A DNA stretch of 64,000 nt from NCBI GenBank assembly GCA_017560425.1, contig JAFZEX010000024.1, positions 1-64,000 on the forward strand. Direction: 5' to 3'. The notes beneath the pieces were generated by a model. It was not told the origin of the DNA. It saw only the letters and a list, made by a program, of their open reading frames with translations, and made no database searches. Positions 23,202 to 31,723 of the stretch are shown here, in pieces. A program made the position numbers and the translations under genes. The stretch comes from Alistipes sp. GTDB lineage: Bacteria; Bacteroidota; Bacteroidia; Bacteroidales; Rikenellaceae. Every line of letters begins with the position of its first letter. Positions within the stretch are counted from its first letter, which is position 1.

Positions 23202-25139
23202 CTACAAACTCAACATCTTAATGCCTGGTTCTGCCTGAACCTCAGGCTCTAAGCCGAGCTTATCAAGGAGCTCGTTGATGTTGCGGTATGATGTGCTGCT
23301 TACCGAGTAAGAGAATGGCTCGCTGACATACATCTCGCTAAGGTTACCCTTGTAGTCCATGGCTACGGCGCACATGATATAGAGGGTGTTGTTCTCGCCA
23401 ACAAAGAGGCATGAGCGAGGTGTGGCATAAGAGCATACGTCGGCCTTGATCTCGTCCATGTTGGCTGTAACAAGGTAGCTCGCTTTGTATGTATTCATAA
23501 AGACCTTGCCCTCGGGCTTTGCAGTCTCGATCTCGGCACACATGGCATACCAGCCCATATACTCGAACTGACCATAGTTGTAGTAGGTGTCAGGCATTGC
23601 CTCCTCGAGTGCCACAAGGCTATAAGGCGCTGTGATGTTCACGCCGAGCACCTCATTCTCGCATACGCCCTCCTCCTCGGTCTTAAACTCGTAGCTAAAT
23701 AGGTCGGTAGTCACCACGCCGCCGTAGTAGCCAAATGCCAAGGCAACATACTCGGTGTTAGGCTCTAAGCCGATGATTGTGGTCTCCACGGTGCCTCGGT
23801 AGGTGTTGCCACTAAGGTCGTAGGTGAGCAACCACTTGATGATATCCTTACTCTCGGTATATGGCACGTCGCTCTTTCGGAGGAATGTTGCCACATAAGG
23901 CTCGTCGGCAGAGGTTGGTGTTATGCTGATGTCGGCAACACGCACATAGCAGTTCTCCACCTTGATGTCTATCTGCATATCAGAAGGCTTCACCTCCTCG
24001 GTTTGGAAGTGTGCGATGTATGGTCGTGTGGTCACCTGAGGTAGTCCGTCGACCATCTCGATGCCGTAGAATACCATGCAGTACTTGGTGTTCGACTTGC
24101 GCACCTCGGAGTAGCTGTCTGCGCCCTGCAAGCACATCAACTCCATGAGCTGCTCGGCGCTATATCCCGACTGCATATATATAGTGATGGTGCTAATCCA
24201 GTCGTTTGCCACCTGCTTGCAGTATGCCTCGTTGGGTGTTGTGCCCTCCTCGAGATACATATACTCGCCCTCGGCATAGATGTCGATAAAGTACTTGCCG
24301 TCCCAATTTACGGGGCTAAACTCGTATGTTGCCTTAGGACCATCAACCGTAACATTCACGTCGAACTCGATGTCGCTAAATACGTGTGTTGGCAGAATAA
24401 CCATCTCGTGCCATACGGCAGAGGCGAGCGAGTAGTCCTTGCCGTCCTCCGTAAACTCGATGGCGTAGGCATAGATTACATACTCTCTGTCTGGCACCAT
24501 GCCTGTCCACGAGATGTTTGCGTCGCCAGCAAAGGCAAATTGGTTGAGATACATAAACTGCTCAAAATTCGTTGAGCCATAGTCGTTTGCCCACTTTTGG
24601 TATGTGTCGTGGTCGTCCTGGAAGAGCTCCTTCTCGTTGGTGATGCCAGCAGATAGGAAGTAGCTTACCTCCGACATATAGACGATATATGGAATCTCGG
24701 GGTCTGAAGGCTTAATCTTCGTTGTGCAGCTCGTAGACTTGATGTCGGTAACCTCGATGCTGAAGGTTATGGCATCGTTAGCAAGCTGCGTAACGCTGAT
24801 AATCTGCATGCTGAGGTTAGGGTAGCGCACGGCGATATTTGCGCTGCGCTCCTTGTTTGTGAAGTTCTTGTCGCAGGTGAAGCGTATTTGGCTGCTCTCC
24901 GTGCGTAGGTTCTCAATCCACGCTGCATCTGTCTCCAAGGCAATGTCGATGCCGTTGATGCCATTCTCGATGATGTAGCCTATGCTCTGCTCGCCGCCGC
25001 TACCATTTATCGTGAGCTCCGTGGTGTCGAGCTTCACAGCAAGCTCGGTGCTTGGCTCATCTATGACAGGAGGCTCGTTACACGCAACAACCAACGCTGC
25101 GCATGCCACCATTATAAACAACTTTGTGAAAATTCTCAT
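23202..25139 (-). CDS. BACON-domain lipoprotein with repeated modules
   Basis: A 645-residue lipoprotein (Cys20 after VVAC). Residues ~34-118 form a BACON domain (LTINGSGGEQSIGYIIENG, AAWIENLRT, RSANIAVRYPNLSMQIISVTQ). Three modules of the type seen in the 4659/7637/9999 proteins follow (TKIKPSDPEIPYIVYMSE; YEFSPVNWDGKYFIDIY; ISITPTSADEPYVATFLR). A C-terminal domain begins around residue 500. It is divergent from the related lipoprotein at 25349, with back-to-back promoters in the 209-base gap. A surface carbohydrate- or host-glycan-binding role is inferred from the BACON domain only. Confidence 0.85.
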   Translation of the reverse strand: MRIFTKLFIMVACAALVVACNEPPVIDEPSTELAVKLDTTELTINGSGGEQSIGYIIENGINGIDIALETDAAWIENLRTESSQIRFTCDKNFTNKERSANIAVRYPNLSMQIISVTQLANDAITFSIEVTDIKSTSCTTKIKPSDPEIPYIVYMSEVSYFLSAGITNEKELFQDDHDTYQKWANDYGSTNFEQFMYLNQFAFAGDANISWTGMVPDREYVIYAYAIEFTEDGKDYSLASAVWHEMVILPTHVFSDIEFDVNVTVDGPKATYEFSPVNWDGKYFIDIYAEGEYMYLEEGTTPNEAYCKQVANDWISTITIYMQSGYSAEQLMELMCLQGADSYSEVRKSNTKYCMVFYGIEMVDGLPQVTTRPYIAHFQTEEVKPSDMQIDIKVENCYVRVADISITPTSADEPYVATFLRKSDVPYTESKDIIKWLLTYDLSGNTYRGTVETTIIGLEPNTEYVALAFGYYGGVVTTDLFSYEFKTEEEGVCENEVLGVNITAPYSLVALEEAMPDTYYNYGQFEYMGWYAMCAEIETAKPEGKVFMNTYKASYLVTANMDEIKADVCSYATPRSCLFVGENNTLYIMCAVAMDYKGNLSEMYVSEPFSYSVSSTSYRNINELLDKLGLEPEVQAEPGIKMLSL

Positions 25140-25164
25140 AGTACCTTAGGTTTAGTTCTTTATG

Positions 25165-25196
25165 CAAATATATTATTTTTCTTGTTCTCTACCAAA
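25165..25196 (-). promoter_or_regulatory. Promoter of lipoprotein 23202
   Basis: On the minus strand TTTG (25196-25193) is 20 bases before TATATTTG (25172-25165), a good Bacteroidota promoter. It predicts a leader of about 20 bases. Confidence 0.75.
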
Positions 25197-25234
25197 TCTT
25201 TGATGCTGAGTGATGAAAAAATAGGGTTTTTTTA

Positions 25235-25263
25235 TTGACATTTGCATTTTATTACTATATTTG
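25235..25263 (+). promoter_or_regulatory. Promoter of lipoprotein 25349
   Basis: TATATTTG (25256-25263) is a full -7 element; a TTG at 25235-25237 lies 18 bases upstream as a partial -33. Transcription would start near 25270, giving a ~79-base AT-rich leader. Confidence 0.7.
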
Positions 25264-25348
25264 TATCTCGAAGAGATAGTTTTTATTAAAAAAAATTAAA
25301 AACAGAGAATTATTTAATTTTATAATAACCTAAATTTTAATTAAAAAC

Positions 25349-27412
25349 ATGAGAACATTCAAGAATTTGTTGTGGGCAATTTTGCCTATCTTCGCCTTGA
25401 CTTTCGTTGTTGGTTGTGAGCCTACTCCAGACGGTGGTGACGATCCAATCAACGTAACCAAGGACTCTGTAATCAAGCTCTCTAAGCAGACCGTTAATGT
25501 TGGTGTTGCTGGTGGTACTGCTCTTATCGAGTACACTATCGAGAACCCACACACCGGCGAGAAGATCTCTGCAGAGGCTTCTGAGGCTTGGGTAAACAAC
25601 TTCAACTATGGTATCACAGGCGCTCTTAGCTTCAACGTTGATGCTAACCCTGGTACTGAGGCTCGTGAGTGCTTGGTAACTGTTAAGTATCGTTTTGCTG
25701 AGGACGCAGTATTCGTTGTTAAGCAGGGTGCTAAGACAGGTGCTGGCTTTGCGTTGGAGAACGTAAATCCTGACTTCTTCAGCTACACTATTGATGTTAT
25801 CCCATCAAACAAGACTATGCCTTACATCGTGATGTCTGCAGCTCCAAGCTATATTGTAAACTCTGGCTTCGAGACTGACGAGGACTTCTACATGGACGAT
25901 GTTGCATACTTCGAGTGGCTTGGTAGCTTCTACGGCATGTCGGCAGCTGACGTGATGAACACACGTGCTAAGATTGGCGACCAGCGTGGTATCACTGTAA
26001 ACCAGGCTGCTTCAGGTGTACCTTACAAGTTCTACTGCTACTACTTCGACACAAATACTGGTGCTCTTGCATCTGACATCGCTTTCTTCACTATTACTAC
26101 TAAGAAGCCTGAGAAGAATGGTGCAACATTCCAGGCTGAGTATGATGTTGATGGTTGCGTTGTTTCAGCTAAAGTAACTCCTGTTGGTGGCTACGAGGGT
26201 GCTTACTACTTCGATATGCTTAACGGCGTGATGGTTGACTACTACCTCGACGTATTCGGCGACTTCCTTAAGACTCCAGCTGATGTTGCTGAGTTCTTCT
26301 GGTCAAACGGTGTTAGCGAGATGATGTACCAGGGTAACCTCTCTGCACAGGCTATCATCGATATGTACAACTGCCAGGGCGAGTACGAGGATGGCACTCC
26401 ACGCAACGAGTACGAGTTCGAGCTTTTGGCTAACCACACTTACTACCTCTTCGCATTTGCAATGGACGAGCACGCTCTCTGCTGCTCAGCTCCATTCATC
26501 CAGAAGATCGAGACAGGTTCAGTACCTATGTCTGACAACGTGATCACTGCTTCAGTATCTAACGTAACTGCTCAGACTGCTTACATCTCATTCACAACAA
26601 CTAACGATGACTACTATATCGCTGGTTGGGAGAAGGCTTCAGATTGGGCAACTTATGGTAACACAGACGCTGAGCGTCAGAAGTACTTGCTCGAGAACCT
26701 CTCTTACGAGTACCTCTCAGGCGACTACTCACAGAACGTTATCGGTCTTGAGACAGGTGTTGAGTACGTTCTTTACGCATTCGGTTCACGTGGTGGTGTA
26801 GCAACAACTTCTACAATCTCTACTTGCACATTCACAACTAAGTCAGGTGTTGGTAGCGCAACTGTTGAGTTCGTTGACCACGGCTACTTCGCAGCGTCTG
26901 ACCTTGCTAAGGCTCCAGGTTGGGAGTTCCTCGGTGGCGACTACTACTCAGGTAAGTTTATCCTTCCTCTCGAGTTCAAGATCACTGGTGCTTACCAGTC
27001 ATTCTTCATGGTAATCTTCGACTGGACAGGTCGCTACGACGAGTACAACGATCAGCAGTATCGTGACAACCTCGTATGGAGCATCAACCAGTACGGTTCA
27101 ATGAGCCCAGATAAGTCTTACACCGTTCTTGAGAACGAGTCAGCTTACACTATCGCTGCTTTGGTTGTTGATCCAGATGGTTACTACAGCGACATTGTTA
27201 AGAAGAAGGTTAATACATCATACGACGGTGCTCGTACCGACGTTATGGAGTTCGCTGAGCAGTGGAGCTCTAACGACGGTCCATCACTCAGCAACGCATC
27301 ACGCAAGCTCTTCACTAAGAAGTGCGTTCGTAACGCTAAGTTCTCTGAGGCTCAGACTGTAGAGGTTGAGCGTCAGGCAGTAGCTTGCGATGTTGAGGTT
27401 TTGAAGCGCTAA
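25349..27412 (+). CDS. BACON-domain lipoprotein with repeated modules, ribosomal-type codon usage
   Basis: A 687-residue lipoprotein (Cys23 after FVVGC). The BACON domain is at about 40-128 (LSKQTVNVGVAGGTALIEYT, EAWVNNF, ECLVTVKYRFAEDAVFVVKQ). Modules follow with YTIDVIPSNKTMPYIVMS, AKVTPVGGYEGAYYFDML and ISFTTTNDDYYIAGWE. The C-terminal domain starts around 505 (VEFVDHGYFAASDLAKAPGW). It is a homologue of the divergent neighbour at 23202, but codons are of the GCT/GGT/GTT/CGT type as in rpsD and the OmpA gene, suggesting an abundant surface protein. It is followed by a strong terminator. Confidence 0.87.
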   Translation: MRTFKNLLWAILPIFALTFVVGCEPTPDGGDDPINVTKDSVIKLSKQTVNVGVAGGTALIEYTIENPHTGEKISAEASEAWVNNFNYGITGALSFNVDANPGTEARECLVTVKYRFAEDAVFVVKQGAKTGAGFALENVNPDFFSYTIDVIPSNKTMPYIVMSAAPSYIVNSGFETDEDFYMDDVAYFEWLGSFYGMSAADVMNTRAKIGDQRGITVNQAASGVPYKFYCYYFDTNTGALASDIAFFTITTKKPEKNGATFQAEYDVDGCVVSAKVTPVGGYEGAYYFDMLNGVMVDYYLDVFGDFLKTPADVAEFFWSNGVSEMMYQGNLSAQAIIDMYNCQGEYEDGTPRNEYEFELLANHTYYLFAFAMDEHALCCSAPFIQKIETGSVPMSDNVITASVSNVTAQTAYISFTTTNDDYYIAGWEKASDWATYGNTDAERQKYLLENLSYEYLSGDYSQNVIGLETGVEYVLYAFGSRGGVATTSTISTCTFTTKSGVGSATVEFVDHGYFAASDLAKAPGWEFLGGDYYSGKFILPLEFKITGAYQSFFMVIFDWTGRYDEYNDQQYRDNLVWSINQYGSMSPDKSYTVLENESAYTIAALVVDPDGYYSDIVKKKVNTSYDGARTDVMEFAEQWSSNDGPSLSNASRKLFTKKCVRNAKFSEAQTVEVERQAVACDVEVLKR

Positions 27413-27431
27413 GCTGATTAGCCTATCCAAT

Positions 27432-27469
27432 AAATGGGATTACTCTTCATAGGGTAATCCCATTTTTTG
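27432..27469 (+). terminator. Terminator after lipoprotein 25349
   Basis: AAATGGGATTAC (27432-27443) pairs with GTAATCCCATTT (27454-27465) and runs into Ts. Confidence 0.88.
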
Positions 27470-27544
27470 TGCTATAAAATCTATTATATATAGGTAAATA
27501 GTTAAATTTTTATGAAAATGTGAGAGAAATAAATTTTTTATTTG

Positions 27545-27552
27545 TACATTTG
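27545..27552 (+). promoter_or_regulatory. -7 element of the OmpA-family gene
   Basis: TACATTTG fits TAnnTTTG 51 bases before the ATG. No convincing -33 TTTG is seen at the right spacing. Confidence 0.5.
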
Positions 27553-27602
27553 TCTTGATATTCGTGTACTATCAATATTAACAAATAAAAAATAAACAAA
27601 CT

Positions 27603-28757
27603 ATGAAGAAAATTTTGCTTTCACTTTGCGTTGCTGTGTTGGCATGTGCTGCTGTGTCAGCTCAGGAGACAGCAACTGAGAAGCCTCGTTGGAAGGGTGT
27701 TGAGACAAACAAGTTCTGGCACAATTGGGAGCTCTCTGTAGGTGCAGGTATCTCTCACCTCGACATGAACACTCGTGGTGGCGAGAATGGTAAGGTTGGT
27801 GCTAACACCGGCTGGAACATCAATGGCGCTGCACTTAAGTGGTTCCACCCAATCGTAGGTGCTCGTGTTCAGGTTGATCTTGGCGAGTTCATGAACGTTC
27901 TCGCTGACGACGCTACTAAGTTCCACACTCCTTATGCTTACATCCACGCTGATGCTATGCTTAACCTCTCTAACTGGATTAGTGGCTACCGTGAGGATCG
28001 TCTTTACTACGCTATCCCTTACCTTAGCTTCGGCTACAGCGCAACAGGCTTCAGCCGCAGTGATCTTCACTCAAACAGCGAGTTCGCTGCAGGTATCGGT
28101 TTGCTCAACAAGTTCCGTGTAACAGAGTACCTCGATGTTCAGCTCGACCTTCGCACATGGGTTTTGCCTGAGGACGGCGTTCCTGCAAAGATTCAGGGTG
28201 GTGGCCGTTTCGCTCCAGCATTGGTTGGCTCAGTAGGCGTTGCTTACCGCTTCAACAAGCGCGATTGGAATATTCCTGTTTCTGAGGCAGAGGTTGATGG
28301 CTACCTTAACGCTATCGACGGCCTTAAGAAGGATCTTAAGTATGCTAACGACAACATCAACACTGTAAACGACAAGTGCGCTGAGCTCGAGGAGGAGAAC
28401 GCTAAGCTTAAGAAGACTGTAGCTCCTGCTCCTTCTACAGTAAACGTTGAGACTGTAGTATTCTTCGGCAAGAACGAGTACAAGCTCTCTGCATTCGGCG
28501 AGGCTGTTGTTGCTAAGTACGCTGCTGCTGTTAAGGACACTGACCACAAGGTAACTATCGTTGGTCACGCTGACAACTCAACAGGTACTAAGGAGTACAA
28601 CGAGAAGATCTCTAAGAAGCGTGCTGAGGCTGTTAAGGCATTCTTGGTAGCTAACGGCATCGACGAGAGCCGCATCGAGGTTAAGTGGGAGGGTGCTTCT
28701 GCACTTCCATTTGCTGATGGTGATGCTGAGGTAAATCGTTGCGTTGTCATCAAGTAA
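27603..28757 (+). CDS. OmpA-family outer membrane protein
   Basis: A 384-residue outer-membrane protein with a signal peptide (residues 1-20, AAVSAQ). The N-terminal beta-barrel-like region (about 30-230) contains WELSVGAGISHLDMN and VGVAYRFNKRDWNIP. A short coiled coil lies at ~250-275 (NDKCAELEEENAKLKK). The C-terminal OmpA peptidoglycan-binding domain (~280-384) contains VFFGKNEYKLS, VTIVGHADNSTG and NEKISKKRAEAVKAFLV. Codon usage is ribosomal-like, as for a major porin. The stop is followed at once by structured element copy 3. Confidence 0.92.
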   Translation: MKKILLSLCVAVLACAAVSAQETATEKPRWKGVETNKFWHNWELSVGAGISHLDMNTRGGENGKVGANTGWNINGAALKWFHPIVGARVQVDLGEFMNVLADDATKFHTPYAYIHADAMLNLSNWISGYREDRLYYAIPYLSFGYSATGFSRSDLHSNSEFAAGIGLLNKFRVTEYLDVQLDLRTWVLPEDGVPAKIQGGGRFAPALVGSVGVAYRFNKRDWNIPVSEAEVDGYLNAIDGLKKDLKYANDNINTVNDKCAELEEENAKLKKTVAPAPSTVNVETVVFFGKNEYKLSAFGEAVVAKYAAAVKDTDHKVTIVGHADNSTGTKEYNEKISKKRAEAVKAFLVANGIDESRIEVKWEGASALPFADGDAEVNRCVVIK

Positions 28758-28886
28758 ATTTGTTGTGATAAGCCGCAATCTGCGGCACATCGTAAAAAGC
28801 TGACTACCCGAGGCTGTACTTCATGTACTATCCTCGGGTAGTCCCTTTTTCGATGTACCACATCTCACGACTTCTAACAACAAATT
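28757..28886. repeat. TTTGTTG-bounded structured element, copy 3
   Basis: It begins AATTTGTTGTGATAAG at the stop of the OmpA gene. Hairpin 1 is CCGCA/TGCGG. Central hairpin 2 is GACTACCCGAGG (28802-28813) with CCTCGGGTAGTC (28832-28843), apical GTAC-TTCAT-GTAC, then TTTTT. A GATGT/ACATC hairpin and TTCTAACAACAAATT follow. It is likely the OmpA terminator. Confidence 0.85.
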
Positions 28887-29014
28887 CTTTCCTGTGATAA
28901 GCCGCAATCTGCGGCACATCGTAAAAAACTGAGCACCCGAGGCTGTACTAAGTGTACTATCCTCGGGTAGTCCCTTTTTAGATGCACCACATCTCACGAC
29001 TTCTAACAACAAAT
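28887..29014. repeat. TTTGTTG-bounded structured element, copy 4 (tandem to copy 3)
   Basis: A head-to-tail near-duplicate of copy 3, joined by CTTTCCTGTGATAAG. Central stem ACCCGAGG (28935-28942) pairs with CCTCGGGT (28961-28968). The loop differs (TAAGT instead of TTCAT), as does one position of the lower stem, while hairpin 1 and the end TTCTAACAACAAATT are identical. Confidence 0.85.
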
Positions 29015-29023
29015 TTCTCGCGA

Positions 29024-29345
29024 GAAGAGTCTCAAAGAGTCCGAAGGGTCCAAAGAGTAGAAAATATAACCCTTCAAGACCCTTTCGCCCTTTTATTACC
29101 CTTTCTGCCCTTTTAATAGGATAAATGAGGGCGCTAACGCTTGATGGGTAACGCTAAAGCTCGATGGGAGAGAGGGGAACTTAGGGAATTTAGTGAGTAG
29201 TGAGTAATGAGTAGGGAGTAGTGAGTAACAAGAAATATTAGTAATTACTATTTACTAATTACTAATTACTAATTACTAATTCGATAGCGCCTCGCTAAGT
29301 TCCTTAAATTCCCTATCCTCCCTATCTTCCACATCTATCCCATTC
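29024..29345. repeat. Mixed 9-bp repeat arms and AATTACT arrays
   Basis: The 29015-29387 gap contains several arm types: GAGTCCGAAGGGTCCAAAG with its complement ACCCTTCAAGACCCTTTCG (29028-29118); GGGCGCTAACGCTTGATGG; a GGGAACTTAGGGAATTTAG arm opposite CTAAGTTCCTTAAATTCCC; a GTGAGTAGTGAGTAATGAG arm (29191-29228) opposite TTACTAATTACTAATTAC (29250-29280); and CCATCTATCCCATTCGTCC 9-bp units to 29358. No gene is visible. Confidence 0.75.
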
Positions 29346-29387
29346 GTCCCATCTATCCCATAAAATTAACCCCGCGCGAAGCACGCT

Positions 29388-29963
29388 TTACTTAACATCG
29401 AAGTTAAGCAGTGTCTTGTCGCCGATGCGCAGCTTGAGGTTGTCGCCAGCCTTGATGTCGAACTGCTGGGGCGAGCCAAGATATATAAGATCGCCAATGC
29501 GCAGGGTCATGTTTTCGGAGAGATGGCTAATAATCTTGTCGGGCGTGAAGCGCATATCCGAGATTTTGATGTGTGCCACCTCCGTGTCGTTAATTAGGAA
29601 CGTAGCACCCTCCAACATGGCATCACGACCCAGCGACTCGAGCGATAGTGCCGACGAGTGGTCGTAGCCCACAGCCTCGTCCCAGGGGAGAGACTCACGC
29701 CTAAGCTCCTCGAGGCGGTCGATAGCCGTGAACACAACACCACCCATCACTGCGTCGATGCAGCGTGGGGCAAAGCGCTCGCCAATGCACTTAGCCAAGC
29801 GGCTGACCTTCAAGACGATATGTGGCTCTGCAACGATTCTACCGAGCGTGTCGGGGATATAGAAGGCATCGTTGTTGCGCAGGAGCGCCGTGTCTGCCTT
29901 GAGGAAGAAGCGGGGTGTTGCGCCCGCCTCGCTATAGCTGTTTATGATGTTAATGAGTTTCAT
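29388..29963 (-). CDS. FAH-family protein with altered active site
   Basis: A 191-residue protein of the fumarylacetoacetate hydrolase superfamily (isomerase/decarboxylase-type fold). It is shorter than typical ~205-280-residue members. Recognisable parts are FFLKADTALLRNN, the WDEAVGYDHSSALS region, and the GDLIYLGSPQQFDIKAGDNL end. Where active members have a Y-E-x-E metal-binding strand, this one appears to read AEPHIVLKV. Where they have AKGFD it reads AVGYD, so metal ligand and lysine seem changed. It may be a non-canonical or inactive paralogue. It abuts lpxB directly (no gap), so it is in the same operon. Confidence 0.8.
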   Translation of the reverse strand: MKLINIINSYSEAGATPRFFLKADTALLRNNDAFYIPDTLGRIVAEPHIVLKVSRLAKCIGERFAPRCIDAVMGGVVFTAIDRLEELRRESLPWDEAVGYDHSSALSLESLGRDAMLEGATFLINDTEVAHIKISDMRFTPDKIISHLSENMTLRIGDLIYLGSPQQFDIKAGDNLKLRIGDKTLLNFDVK

Positions 29964-31091
29964 CTATCGTAGTGATTTAACAATATCTTCTGCAAACCTG
30001 TCGCTCGCACCCTCCTTGCCAATCATCGTGCTAAGCTCCTCGAAATCAGCAAGCATGCGCTCACGCTGACCTCCTCCAGGAAGTATCGCTCGAAGCTCCT
30101 CCGAGGCTACGTCCACATCGAGCCTTGCCTTGACAAGCTCACGCACCGCCTCACGATTTAGGTTGATGTTCACGAGCGAGATATACGGTATGCGCAAGAA
30201 GTAGGGCTTGAGCTTCTCGTAGAGCCATGGCACATGGTAGAGCACCACCTCGGGAATGCCCATGAGTGCCGTCTCGAGCGTCGCCGTGCCCGAGCATACT
30301 ATGGCAGCATCAGCCATGGCGAGGGTCTCCTGAGTGCGGTCAACAACTATTTTGACGTTATCTGCTCCCGCTGTAATGCGCTCATAGTGAGCGATGTCTA
30401 TCCACTTTACTGCCGTTACGACAAACTGTCGCTCGGGGAAGCGCTTAGCGATAGCAACCATATCTGCAAGGTTGGCATTTATCTCCGATAGGCGGCTGCC
30501 TGCCAGCAGCGCAACGATGCCTCTATCCTCCAAGCCATTAGCCTTGAGGAACTCATCACGTGTGGGTAGCGTTGCTCGGCGCTCGGCGATGTCATCGACC
30601 AAGGGGTTGCCGCAGAACACAGGCTCGATGCCGTGCGAGCGGAAATAGTCGCTCTCGAATGGAAAGATGGTGTATAGTCGATCGACATACTTACGTAGGC
30701 TCTTCACCCTACGCTCCTTCCATGCCCACACCTTGGGTGCTATGTAGTAGTATACCCTCATGCCTCGGCTCTTTGCCCACTTGGCGATGCGGAGGTTGAA
30801 GGCGGGGTAGTCTATCAAGATGATTACGTCGGGCTCGAAGCTCTCGATGTCTGCCTTGACGTTGTCCATCTGCTCGAATATCGTGCGTAGGTTCTTAGCC
30901 ACCTGTACAAAGCCGAAGAACGACATCTGGGTATAGTGGTAGAGCATGCTCTCCTCGCCCGCAGTGCGTGCCATCAGGTCGCCACCGCAGAAGCGGAACT
31001 CAGCCTCGGTGTCGTGCGCTGTTATTCCACGCATCAGCTTGCCACCATGCAAGTCGCCCGAGGGCTCGCCAGCAATAACGTAATACTTCAT
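29964..31091 (-). CDS. lpxB: Lipid-A-disaccharide synthase
   Basis: LpxB (375 aa, GT19 family) joins UDP-2,3-diacylglucosamine and lipid X into the lipid A disaccharide at the inner membrane. It begins MKYYVIAGEPSGDLHGG, the family signature. It contains FIGYPAFN-like VIILIDYPAFNLRIAKWA, the PKVWAWKERRVKSLRKYVDR segment, CGNPLVD, GSRLSEI, and CSGTATLETALMGIPEVVLY in the sugar-nucleotide site. It is transcribed after rplS (with a hairpin between them) and before the FAH-like gene. Confidence 0.95.
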   Translation of the reverse strand: MKYYVIAGEPSGDLHGGKLMRGITAHDTEAEFRFCGGDLMARTAGEESMLYHYTQMSFFGFVQVAKNLRTIFEQMDNVKADIESFEPDVIILIDYPAFNLRIAKWAKSRGMRVYYYIAPKVWAWKERRVKSLRKYVDRLYTIFPFESDYFRSHGIEPVFCGNPLVDDIAERRATLPTRDEFLKANGLEDRGIVALLAGSRLSEINANLADMVAIAKRFPERQFVVTAVKWIDIAHYERITAGADNVKIVVDRTQETLAMADAAIVCSGTATLETALMGIPEVVLYHVPWLYEKLKPYFLRIPYISLVNINLNREAVRELVKARLDVDVASEELRAILPGGGQRERMLADFEELSTMIGKEGASDRFAEDIVKSLR

Positions 31092-31134
31092 CTCTTGTTA
31101 GAATTTCCACAAAAATATAAAAAAAATATGAAAA

Positions 31135-31165
31135 AAGAAAAGGCTACCGTGTGGGTAGCCTTTGT
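31135..31165 (-). terminator. Terminator after rplS
   Basis: On the minus strand AAAGGCTACC pairs with GGTAGCCTTT around a CACAC loop and is followed by a T-rich tract. Confidence 0.8.
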
Positions 31166-31185
31166 CTTTGGGGTTAAGAGGCTTT

Positions 31186-31563
31186 TTACTCAGCCTTCTT
31201 AACGATGCGACGCTCCTTGATACGAGCCTTCTTACCTGTGAGCTCACGTAGGTAGTAGATACGCTTGCGACGTACAACACCATACTTGTTCACCTCGATG
31301 TTGTCGATGTGTGGTGAGTAAAGAGGGAAGATACGCTCAACGCCTACGCCGTTAGAAACCTTACGGATAGTAAACATCTTAGTACGGCCAGAACCCTTAA
31401 TCTGGATTACTACGCCACGGAAGCTCTGCAAACGCTCCTTGTTACCCTCTACGATACGGTAAGTTACGGTGATAGTATCACCTGCGCCGAACTGAGGTAC
31501 GTCCTGCTCACCCTTAGTCCACATCTGCTCGTTCACGAGTCTGATCAATGCATCCTTGTTCAT
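31186..31563 (-). CDS. rplS: 50S ribosomal protein L19
   Basis: Ribosomal protein L19 (125 aa), found at the interface with the small subunit. Family sequences include FGAGDTITVTYRIVEGNKER, QSFRGVVIQIKGSGRTKMF, RKVSNGVGVERIFPLYSP and RRKRIYYLRELTGKKARIKE. It has its own perfect promoter and a ~150-base leader that could be autoregulatory. Confidence 0.97.
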   Translation of the reverse strand: MNKDALIRLVNEQMWTKGEQDVPQFGAGDTITVTYRIVEGNKERLQSFRGVVIQIKGSGRTKMFTIRKVSNGVGVERIFPLYSPHIDNIEVNKYGVVRRKRIYYLRELTGKKARIKERRIVKKAE

Positions 31564-31717
31564 TGTTGCAACAAATTGTTAAATGGTTATCGCTCAACAT
31601 TATCGCTGCAATGGCACTACCATAATATCACCTTCGATATTAATCCTGACGCCTCGGCCAACAACGCAAATTGTAGCCCACGCCCTTGCACCCTTGCCCA
31701 GTATAAGAGGTTGATAC
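31564..31717 (-). promoter_or_regulatory. Leader of rplS mRNA
   Basis: From the predicted transcription start near 31717 to the ATG at 31563 is about 150 bases, much longer than other leaders here. It has no credible small gene. Long leaders before lone ribosomal-protein genes often fold for autoregulation; here that is inference only. Confidence 0.4.
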
Positions 31718-31723
31718 GGGCTG

